Source of the DNA: Bacilli bacterium
Lineage (GTDB): Bacteria > Bacillota_I > Bacilli_A > RF39 > UBA660
Direction of reading: 5' to 3'
Assembly: GCA_900758895.1 (NCBI GenBank)
Contig: CAAETG010000111.1
Location: 1 to 5,790 of the forward strand
Length of the DNA: 5,790 bases
Shown here: piece by piece, positions 1-4,973 of the stretch
Layout: every line of letters begins with the position of its first letter
How positions within the stretch are numbered: position 1 is the stretch's first letter
The notes under the pieces: generated by a model
What the model saw: the letters and a program-made list of their open reading frames with translations, nothing else
Database searches by the model: none
What the model was told of the DNA's origin: nothing
Translations under genes and position numbers: made by a program

Positions 1-953
1 CTAGGTTTTAACTTTTTAAAAATATCAAAAGTAATTTTATTATAAATCTTTATATGCAATTTACCAATATATGGATAAATTTTTTCATAAATAATTCCAT
101 TTAATCCATATGGCATATCCTTAATCTGTATCGAAAAATCCATATTTTTATTATAAGATTGAATTAAATCATCAATTAACTTCCTAGCTTTCTTGTCTGA
201 AACAGATTTTACAGATAAAAGTTTAGCAGTCAAATTATGCTTAAATATTCTATTTTCATCTTCTATTTTAAGATAAAATTCATTATTTTCTTTTAATAGA
301 TTCAAGAAAATATCATTTTCAATTAAATGAACTCTAACTCTTATAAGTAAAACAAAAGACAAACTTAACAAAAACAGAACTGCCATTAATAAAACACTTA
401 AACTCATATTATCCAAACTTAAAAATATTACAAAACCAACAAAAAACACAAATATTGCAAAAGCTACCAGTGCAAAATCAAAATAATTAATCCTTTGAAC
501 CTTCTTATAAATATTATTTACCAAATTTTTAAACTTTATACTTTTAGCAGATATTATAAATAAAAGGAAAACAAAACTAGATAAGATTAGTCTTGATATA
601 TAGCTATATATATTAAAATTTAGAACATGCTGTAAGAAAAGAACAAAAAGCATAGAAAACATATCTAATATAACGCCATATATCCACACAAAAATTAAAT
701 AAAATAAATATTTTGCAAAAGACTCATAATTTATCAAGAAAAAGAAAATAGGAAAAAATAAAAAATACGAAACTGCACTAAGATAAGTAACATCATAGTA
801 TTTTACAAGCGATAAAAACAGAACTCCAATAATAAAGACAATAGAAATTTTAAGGTTAATCTTTACATAAGAATCTGATATTTTATAATATAAATAGGAA
901 AATCCAAAGGTAGAAATAAAACTTGCAATAAACCAAATCAAGAACTCAGTCAT
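1..953 (-). CDS. AgrC/ComD-type sensor histidine kinase, C-terminus cut by the window edge
   Basis: Reading the minus strand from ATG at 953-951 gives 317 codons with no stop before the window edge. Residues 1 to about 205 are strongly hydrophobic and form six or seven membrane segments (roughly 3-20, 33-51, 58-75, 80-107, 121-138, 158-180, 185-205). A helical linker then leads to the dimerisation/phosphoacceptor motif ENRIFKHNLTAKLL (233-246), where H239 is the expected phosphorylated histidine. This layout is that of HPK10 kinases (AgrC, ComD, BlpH), which sense peptide pheromones at the membrane and phosphorylate a LytTR regulator. The ATP-binding GHKL domain would lie beyond position 1 and is not seen. 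The start overlaps the end of the regulator gene by 8 nt, so translation is probably coupled. The inducing ligand cannot be told: no agrB or agrD is in the window. The histidine-kinase call is firm; the pheromone role is inference. Confidence 0.88.
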   Translation of the reverse strand, partial: MTEFLIWFIASFISTFGFSYLYYKISDSYVKINLKISIVFIIGVLFLSLVKYYDVTYLSAVSYFLFFPIFFFLINYESFAKYLFYLIFVWIYGVILDMFSMLFVLFLQHVLNFNIYSYISRLILSSFVFLLFIISAKSIKFKNLVNNIYKKVQRINYFDFALVAFAIFVFFVGFVIFLSLDNMSLSVLLMAVLFLLSLSFVLLIRVRVHLIENDIFLNLLKENNEFYLKIEDENRIFKHNLTAKLLSVKSVSDKKARKLIDDLIQSYNKNMDFSIQIKDMPYGLNGIIYEKIYPYIGKLHIKIYNKITFDIFKKLKP

Positions 954-1644
954 TTTCCATCAATTTCCTATTCATTTTAGATAATAAATAAACTTTCTCA
1001 CCTGTGTCTAATATAAAATAACCTTCTTTATAATTTTTAGCTTCTACTCTATTCTTATTCACAATACAAGATCTATGACATTGAACAAAACGGTCATCTA
1101 GTAAAGAAAGCATATCTTTAATAGGCATAGAAACTTTATACTTATTATTTGGAGTAACAATTACTAATTTTCTTTCTTCTGTATCTCTATAGATATACAA
1201 AATATTTCTATAGTAAATATTGAGCTCTACGTTATTCGCATCATATTTAAACATTTTATTATCAAAGTTTCTTTTCAAGATTTCTTTAATATCCTTTTTA
1301 AATCTTTTATCAAAATCATGAAATTTCTCAATAAAATCAAAAACTTCATAAATACTTCTATGTGTACTTTCAAACATTTTATCATGATTAGTAATAAAAA
1401 TAATTTCACTTTCCCAATCTACTTCTCTAATAAGTTTAGCAATCGTAATACCACTTACTTTATTCGCTAACTCAATATCTAAAACATAAATCTTATGTTC
1501 ATCAGCATTCTGAATCTCAGCTTTAAGAGCAGAAGCAATTTTTGAAAAGCTAAGAATTTTAGCATCACTTACTACTTCATAAATCAATGATTTTACACGA
1601 TCAATTTCTTTTTCGTCATCATCAACAATTATAAACTTCACCAT
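946..1644 (-). CDS. LytTR-family response regulator (AgrA/ComE type)
   Basis: This 232-aa regulator has two domains. The receiver domain (about 1-120) shows the acidic cluster D8-D9-D10, the phosphoacceptor D56 in YVLDIEL, T85 in FITN and K106 in FIEK. The LytTR DNA-binding domain (about 130-230) has the signature RFVQCHRSCIVNKNRV (185-200), with the H-R-S triplet typical of AgrA, ComE and VirR. It should bind paired direct repeats when phosphorylated by the kinase encoded next to it. I chose the ATG at 1644-1642 because GGAG lies 8 nt upstream. The ATG 30 nt earlier (1674) has no ribosome-binding site and would add residues before the beta-1 strand. The gene is first in its operon, so the order is regulator then kinase, the reverse of the agrC-agrA order. 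Target promoters are not identifiable here. Confidence 0.93.
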   Translation of the reverse strand: MVKFIIVDDDEKEIDRVKSLIYEVVSDAKILSFSKIASALKAEIQNADEHKIYVLDIELANKVSGITIAKLIREVDWESEIIFITNHDKMFESTHRSIYEVFDFIEKFHDFDKRFKKDIKEILKRNFDNKMFKYDANNVELNIYYRNILYIYRDTEERKLVIVTPNNKYKVSMPIKDMLSLLDDRFVQCHRSCIVNKNRVEAKNYKEGYFILDTGEKVYLLSKMNRKLMEND

Positions 1645-1670
1645 TTTCACCACTCCACACCAGACAAAAA

Positions 1671-1686
1671 GCATGTATTAGCATGC
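1671..1686 (-). other. Small leader hairpin followed by T5, before the response regulator
   Basis: In the transcript from the promoter at 1703-1731, the leader contains GCATG-CTAATA-CATGC followed at once by TTTTT. The 5-bp stem with a U-run resembles a minimal attenuator. It could also be chance in AT-rich DNA, since the stem is short. It lies between the predicted transcription start and the Shine-Dalgarno sequence. Confidence 0.25.
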
Positions 1687-1702
1687 CAGTTTACTTACAG
1701 TA

Positions 1703-1731
1703 ATTATATTATAAATTGCGAATAATGTCAA
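1703..1731 (-). promoter_or_regulatory. SigmaA-type promoter of the regulator-kinase operon
   Basis: On the minus strand TTGACA (1731-1726) and TATAAT (1708-1703) are separated by exactly 17 bp, matching the vegetative consensus at all twelve positions. Transcription should start near 1696, giving a leader of about 50 nt before the regulator's ATG. The first bases of the -35 are shared with the T-tract of the terminator of the preceding sporulation operon. Confidence 0.85.
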
Positions 1732-1763
1732 AAAAAATATGATGTTAGACACCATATTTTTTT
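1730..1763 (-). terminator. Rho-independent terminator at the end of the sporulation block
   Basis: Two perfect 11-nt inverted arms (1731-1741 AAAAAAATATG and 1753-1763 CATATTTTTTT) flank an 11-nt centre, which adds two more pairs (TG/CA) after one A.C mismatch and leaves a 5-nt loop. Read on the minus strand, the stem ends in eight T residues. The A/T symmetry means it could also work on plus-strand transcripts. It overlaps the last codons and the stop of the 189-aa gene. The stem is AT-rich, so termination may be partial. Confidence 0.7.
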
Positions 1764-2314
1764 ACTTTTAGTAAACTTTCGGTTATATAATCGGTATAAT
1801 GATCAATATAATACAAATGAATGGAATCAGACTTAATTTCTGGAATCCTCAAATTAGTCCCAAAAAGAACCACATAATCTAAATAATATTCTTGTAAATC
1901 ATCAATTAGTTTAGAAATATCTTTCACATAACAAAGATCAAATATCAACGGCTTTTCTAAATAAAAAACAATATGATCTTGAAAAATACCAATATAAGTA
2001 TAATCTTTACAAAATAAATCACAAATATCAATATAAACAATCTTAATAAATCCTAATTCACTAAAAATACTTTCTAAATAAAACAAATCACTCGGTTTAA
2101 AATAAACATCTTTCACAATATAAATTTTATCACCAAAAAGTTTACTTTTTATTTTTTCTTTCTTTAAAATAGAAAGAAAACTTTCCATAAATTTTGTCCG
2201 ATCAACCACTAACCCTTTTTGAATACTATCTAACTTTTTATGAATAATTTGATGATGATTCACAATATGAATGTAATCATCGCAAAAATAAACGATAAGT
2301 TCTTTCAAATTCAT
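1745..2314 (-). CDS. Unrecognised 189-aa protein in the usual position of mbl; possibly a degenerate MreB/actin-fold relic
   Basis: I do not recognise a named family. The protein is 189 aa, rich in Tyr, Ile, Asp and Lys, with no signal peptide and no membrane segment. The ATG at 2314-2312 overlaps the spoIIID stop as TGATG, so it is translationally coupled; a GTG one codon upstream is possible, and a TTG at codon 3 lies 8 nt after AAAGGG. The pattern is suggestive of an ASKHA (MreB/FtsA) fold. A short beta hairpin (IVYFCDDYIHIVN, 7-19) is followed by GLVVDRTKFMESFL (34-47), like the 'G-ViaD...' segment. KIYIVKDVYFKPSDLFYLES and then FIKIVYIDICDLF (63-101) resemble the strand-helix-strand before the second phosphate loop. 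No DxGxxT nucleotide motif is visible, so ATP binding is doubtful. In Bacillus, spoIIID is followed by mbl, which supports this reading by position. The family link is inference. Confidence 0.8.
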   Translation of the reverse strand: MNLKELIVYFCDDYIHIVNHHQIIHKKLDSIQKGLVVDRTKFMESFLSILKKEKIKSKLFGDKIYIVKDVYFKPSDLFYLESIFSELGFIKIVYIDICDLFCKDYTYIGIFQDHIVFYLEKPLIFDLCYVKDISKLIDDLQEYYLDYVVLFGTNLRIPEIKSDSIHLYYIDHYTDYITESLLKVKKYGV

Positions 2315-2568
2315 CACCCTTTAGATGCATATTTTTTTCTTGTTGCTTCTCCTCCCCTAATATGCCTATTTTTATTATGCGCCAAAAAAATATTTTTAAT
2401 CTGTAAATAAAGGTCATAATCTATCTGATTCAATATTTCTGTCATATGCCGATGTAAAACACTTTTTGACATTCCTAAATCTTTTGCAGCTTCACGAATG
2501 GTCTTATCGGTAGCAATAATATAATTTGCTTCCCGTATGATTGCATGTTCATTCAAGAAAAAAGCCAC
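2314..2568 (-). CDS. spoIIID: SpoIIID, mother-cell sporulation transcription factor
   Basis: This 84-aa protein has the SpoIIID layout: a helix-turn-helix at about 23-42 (TIREAAKDLGMSKSVLHRHM) and the family's C-terminal basic signature HIRGGEATRKKY (69-80), which contacts DNA beside the HTH. In Bacillus it activates and represses many SigmaE-dependent genes in the mother cell during and after engulfment. The GTG start at 2568 aligns residue for residue with the start of the Bacillus protein, but AAAGGG lies directly against it with no spacing. An in-frame TTG at 2556 (codon 5) is better spaced, so the true start may give 80 aa. It follows spoIIQ by 36 nt and its stop overlaps the next gene. 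The identification is firm; only the start is open. Confidence 0.95.
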   Translation of the reverse strand: MAFFLNEHAIIREANYIIATDKTIREAAKDLGMSKSVLHRHMTEILNQIDYDLYLQIKNIFLAHNKNRHIRGGEATRKKYASKG

Positions 2569-2576
2569 CCCTTTAA

Positions 2577-2584
2577 ATCTTATG
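2577..2584 (-). promoter_or_regulatory. Weak candidate SigmaE -10 upstream of spoIIID
   Basis: CATAAGAT on the minus strand matches six of eight positions of the SigmaE -10 consensus CATACAHT. The region 14-16 bp upstream (AGTATGG) is only a poor -35. In Bacillus spoIIID has its own SigmaE promoter, so one is expected here. Transcription from this site would begin almost at the GTG, which fits better with the downstream TTG start. Tentative. Confidence 0.25.
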
Positions 2585-2604
2585 CTAAGAAGTGACTTTC
2601 CATA

Positions 2605-3231
2605 CTAATTTAAAGAAGCAACATCCATTTCATAAAACTCTTCTGGATTTAATAGTGTACCATTGTAATATACTTCAAAGAGTAAATTAGAAGTAGCATC
2701 ATTAATATTATTTTCACCACTAGTACCAATTAAATCTCCTTGATTAAGCACTTCACCAACTTCTACATTTACTTCTCCCAAACTATAATAAATCGTTCTT
2801 AAATTAGCATTATGTTCAATCTCTACAACTTTTCCTAAAATATCATCTTCTTTAATATTAAGAACGGTACCCGAAAGAACTGCTACACAATCAAATACTT
2901 CATCAGCCTGATATAAAACACCAGTATTTTTCATATAAGTATTAGCAAAATAAATTAAAGACTTTTGTTGCTCTTCTTCTGTTGCATCTACATCATAAAA
3001 ATAAGTCTGAATTCTAACATCACTACTAGTATAAGGACGTACAATTGCATTTTCCTTCTCTACTTCTTCTACAACCGGAGTACCAACATCTTTTAAAACA
3101 TTAACAGAATAAAGATAATTAGGATTTACCTGCATGAGACTACTAACTAAACTTACTGCTCCAAAAATAACAATTAAAACAATTACATAAAGTGTAGGTA
3201 AGACATACCCTTTTAATTTTCTTTGTTTCAA
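2605..3231 (-). CDS. spoIIQ: SpoIIQ-like forespore membrane protein with a degenerate M23/LytM domain
   Basis: The 208-aa protein has a short basic N-terminus, one membrane anchor (about 10-33) and an extracytoplasmic M23 (LytM) fold at about 95-200. The fold is recognisable from VLSGTV (118-123), VVEIEH (135-140), IYYSL (147-151), the GEVLNQGDLIGTSG stretch (159-172) and LLFEVYYNG (183-191). The catalytic residues are gone: HxGxD is replaced around TGV (103-105), the Y-x-H-L histidine is S150, and HLHFEV has become NLLFEV (182-187). SpoIIQ in Bacillus and Clostridia spans the forespore membrane and binds SpoIIIAH to form the feeding channel, and Bacillus SpoIIQ is also catalytically degenerate. 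Position directly after spoIID matches the Bacillus order. The start is TTG at 3231, chosen because AAAGGTGATC, matching the 16S anti-SD tail, lies 4 nt upstream. A related M23-fold envelope protein is the main alternative. Confidence 0.85.
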   Translation of the reverse strand: MKQRKLKGYVLPTLYVIVLIVIFGAVSLVSSLMQVNPNYLYSVNVLKDVGTPVVEEVEKENAIVRPYTSSDVRIQTYFYDVDATEEEQQKSLIYFANTYMKNTGVLYQADEVFDCVAVLSGTVLNIKEDDILGKVVEIEHNANLRTIYYSLGEVNVEVGEVLNQGDLIGTSGENNINDATSNLLFEVYYNGTLLNPEEFYEMDVASLN

Positions 3232-3233
3232 AC

Positions 3234-3265
3234 TTGATCACCTTTCCTACTATTAAAGTGATCAA
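3234..3265 (-). repeat. Inverted repeat overlapping the spoIIQ ribosome-binding site
   Basis: TTGATCAC (3234-3241) and GTGATCAA (3258-3265) are perfect inverted arms. The stem extends inward by three more A/T pairs after a single bulged base (TTT/AAA). In the minus-strand RNA the downstream arm contains AAAGGTGATC, the Shine-Dalgarno sequence of spoIIQ, so the folded RNA would hide it. It may be a translational control hairpin or a weak terminator after spoIID. No proper U-tract follows, which favours the first reading. Confidence 0.55.
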
Positions 3266-3281
3266 ATAAAATAATTTTATA

Positions 3282-4238
3282 CTAAATTTTAGCAATTTCT
3301 GTATTTTGATAATAATGTTTTAAAATTTCTTGATAAGTATAGCCCTCTTCTGCCATTCCAAGTGCCCCATATTGACTCATACCAACCCCATGACCAAAAC
3401 CTAAAGTCTCAATCGAAATCGTATCGCCATTTTGGGTAATTGTAAAATCAGCGGATTTTAAATTTAACTTTTGAAACACTTGAATTCCGGTAAAAGTAAT
3501 ACCATTAATCGTAATTTCTCTTACATAATGATTATCTGCTCTAACAAGATTAGTAACGCTAATAGCATCACATGAAATACCAAGCTTACTACAAAAAGTA
3601 TTTTTATCAAGTGTATAAGTAGAAGAATAAGCCTGATAAGATTGATCCCAAGGAGAAGCAACACTGACTAAATAATCACGATCTTCGTGAAAAACAGTGG
3701 AAGCATCATCGGTATAACCATTCGAAATAGCAAAATAATAAGTAATCGCTAAATCTCCATCATAAGTAAGTGCTTCTCCCGCTGTAGCATCTACCGCCTC
3801 ACGCACCCGATTATAATAATAATCAAAATCATCTCCCCATTTTTCTTGCATTTGCTCTTTGGTAAGATATACCTGATCACTAATCGTTGTACTAAGAACA
3901 TAGTTTTCATTCGCATTCATTTTATATAACGCATAACTTCGAGTCGCAACCGCTTGAGCCTTTAACGCTTCCATATCAAAGGAAGCAGGCATTTCCCCAG
4001 CTACCACCCCAATAACATATTCCTCTAAATCCATAGTAAAAGCTTCACTCTTATCTTGATTATAACTAAGAGAAACTTGAATATCGGATTCTTCTTTTTC
4101 TTCCTCTATCAAAACAGGAAGTTCTAAAGAAAATGCTTCATCAGCATTTGTTTTTAATACCGCTTGTTCTTCACCTGGTTCTGTAAAAATAGCAATAGGA
4201 ATTAATATAAAAACTACCAAAACGAGTACTTTATTCAT
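3282..4238 (-). CDS. spoIID: SpoIID, lytic transglycosylase of engulfment
   Basis: This 318-aa protein starts with a membrane anchor or uncleaved signal (about 2-18), followed by an acidic linker and the SpoIID/LytB domain (about 65-318). EEYVIGVVAGEMPASF (72-87) carries the catalytic glutamate E82 (E88 in Bacillus). ALKAQAVATRSYAL (91-104) and FAISNGYTDD (169-178) follow, and FGHGVGMSQYGALGMA (281-296) with ILKHYY (305-310) closes the domain. SpoIID cleaves glycan strands stripped of stem peptides by SpoIIP, and with SpoIIM drives septal thinning and membrane migration around the forespore. The Cys/His zinc cluster reported for clostridial SpoIID is not evident; only C216 and C223 occur. I chose the ATG at 4238 because AAGGAG lies 7 nt upstream; a TTG two codons earlier falls inside that spacing. 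It is the first gene of the minus-strand sporulation block. Confidence 0.96.
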   Translation of the reverse strand: MNKVLVLVVFILIPIAIFTEPGEEQAVLKTNADEAFSLELPVLIEEEKEESDIQVSLSYNQDKSEAFTMDLEEYVIGVVAGEMPASFDMEALKAQAVATRSYALYKMNANENYVLSTTISDQVYLTKEQMQEKWGDDFDYYYNRVREAVDATAGEALTYDGDLAITYYFAISNGYTDDASTVFHEDRDYLVSVASPWDQSYQAYSSTYTLDKNTFCSKLGISCDAISVTNLVRADNHYVREITINGITFTGIQVFQKLNLKSADFTITQNGDTISIETLGFGHGVGMSQYGALGMAEEGYTYQEILKHYYQNTEIAKI

Positions 4239-4258
4239 AAACAAGCTCCTTCTATCTA

Positions 4259-4287
4259 ATTATATGAAGAGCCAATATAAAATATTT
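4259..4287 (-). promoter_or_regulatory. SigmaE-type promoter of spoIID
   Basis: On the minus strand AAATATT (4287-4281) and CATATAAT (4266-4259) are separated by 14 bp. The SigmaE consensus of Bacillus is KMATATT, 14-15 bp, CATACAHT. Here six of seven -35 positions and seven of eight -10 positions match. Transcription would start a few bases before the Shine-Dalgarno AAGGAG, giving a leader of about 20 nt. SigmaE control of spoIID is established in Bacillus, so site, spacing and gene agree. Confidence 0.8.
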
Positions 4288-4334
4288 ATTCAAAAAAATA
4301 CACAAATAGTGTCCGTATTTCGTAAATTACAAAC

Positions 4335-4355
4335 TTATAGTAAAAAATACTATAA
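4335..4355. promoter_or_regulatory. Upstream operator-like inverted repeat of the pnuC promoter
   Basis: TTATAGT (4335-4341) and ACTATAA (4349-4355) are perfect 7-nt inverted arms around a 7-nt centre. The core TATAGT-N7-ACTATA has the same architecture as the repeat on the -10 at 4377-4395, differing by one base per arm. It ends 5 bp upstream of the -35. The two centres are 41 bp apart, about four helical turns, so dimers would bind the same face. Confidence 0.65.
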
Positions 4356-4360
4356 ATATA

Positions 4361-4389
4361 TTGACAAATATAACCTTATGGTTTAAAAT
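4361..4389 (+). promoter_or_regulatory. SigmaA-type promoter of the pnuC operon
   Basis: TTGACA (4361-4366) and TAAAAT (4384-4389) are 17 bp apart, a near-consensus vegetative promoter. The start should be near 4396, leaving a leader of under 20 nt with AGAGGAG 5 nt before the ATG. This leader is too short for a riboswitch, so control is probably by a DNA-binding protein at the flanking repeats. Confidence 0.8.
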
Positions 4390-4395
4390 ACCATA
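4377..4395. promoter_or_regulatory. Operator-like inverted repeat centred on the pnuC -10
   Basis: TATGGT (4377-4382) and ACCATA (4390-4395) are perfect inverted 6-nt arms around a 7-nt centre that holds almost exactly the -10 TAAAAT. A protein bound here would block RNA polymerase, so it reads as a repressor site. NAD-responsive repressors (NrtR, NiaR) control pnuC genes in other bacteria, but I cannot match this sequence to either consensus. Confidence 0.65.
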
Positions 4396-4412
4396 TGTAA
4401 AGAGGAGATTAT

Positions 4413-4973
4413 ATGCTGTTTGAAATAGGAGCAACCATATTAGGTTTAATTCAGGGAATATTGGTAATGTTTAATAAGAGGAGTAACTGGCTATTCTACA
4501 TCTGGCAAATGCTATTTTTAGTTATATTTTCTTATCAAAATCATTTGTATGGAGATATGATAAATAATGGTATTTATATTATCATGGGTATATGTGGTTT
4601 TATTCTATGGAACAAAAGTAAAAAATCAAACAAAATAACGAAAGCAAGCAAAAAAGAAAAAATAATCTATATAACAATAATGATGATTGCCACGTTAATT
4701 GTAGGTTACCTATTAAACAAAACTCAGGATCCATTACCATATTTAGATGCCTTTACTACCGTATCAAGTTTAATTGCTACTTATTATATGGTTAGAAAGA
4801 AAATTGATACATGGATCATTTGGTTTATCAATGATATCTTCTATGTCATCGAATATTTCACTTTACCTGATCAAGCTATATACTTAGGTATATTAAACAT
4901 TATATGGACATTAATGGCAATCGCATCCTATATCAATTGGAAAAAAATTATGAAAAAGGAGGAACAAAAATGA
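4413..4973 (+). CDS. pnuC: PnuC-family nicotinamide riboside transporter
   Basis: The 186-aa protein has seven predicted membrane segments (about 2-20, 25-43, 48-67, 82-101, 109-127, 132-151, 155-177), the normal size and topology of PnuC. Family features are YGDMINNGIYIIMGICGFILW (46-66), the DPLPYLDAFTT loop (106-116) followed by a helix and RKK, the WIIW motif (134-137, WxxW), FINDIFYVIEY (138-148), and a final helix ending SYINW (172-176). PnuC proteins are facilitators for nicotinamide riboside, trapped by phosphorylation inside the cell; relatives carry riboflavin (PnuX) or thiamine (PnuT). The NR substrate is therefore likely but not proven, and no NR kinase or NadR is in the window. 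It is first in a plus-strand operon with two operator-like repeats at the promoter, and its stop overlaps the next gene (ATGA). Isoleucine codon ATA is common, unlike in the adjacent spoIID. Confidence 0.88.
   Translation: MLFEIGATILGLIQGILVMFNKRSNWLFYIWQMLFLVIFSYQNHLYGDMINNGIYIIMGICGFILWNKSKKSNKITKASKKEKIIYITIMMIATLIVGYLLNKTQDPLPYLDAFTTVSSLIATYYMVRKKIDTWIIWFINDIFYVIEYFTLPDQAIYLGILNIIWTLMAIASYINWKKIMKKEEQK

Noticed and set aside
1645..1674. Upstream ATG extending the response regulator by 10 residues
   Set aside because: No Shine-Dalgarno precedes 1674, the extra residues fall before the receiver's first strand, and the ATG at 1644 has GGAG at good spacing.
1645..1744. Possible small pheromone (agrD-like) ORF upstream of the response regulator
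   Set aside because: The gap is filled by the promoter and terminator, and no reading frame with a start and ribosome-binding site fits.
3253..3282. SigmaF promoter for spoIIQ built on GTATA at 3282-3278
   Set aside because: The bases at the -10 distance (ATCACTTTAA) do not match the SigmaF -10 consensus at 15-17 bp spacing.
4296..4320. Inverted arms AAATAC/GTATTT and nested ACAC/GTGT between the divergent promoters
   Set aside because: Short AT-rich arms with an irregular centre and no position relative to either promoter that suggests a function.
4390..4412. NAD+-II or other riboswitch before pnuC
   Set aside because: The leader from the predicted start is under 20 nt, too short for an aptamer.
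4904..4969. Longer in-frame reading of the deoxyribosyltransferase-like gene starting inside pnuC
   Set aside because: AAAGGAGG at 4955-4962 points to the ATG at 4970, and the extension overlaps the conserved last helix of PnuC.
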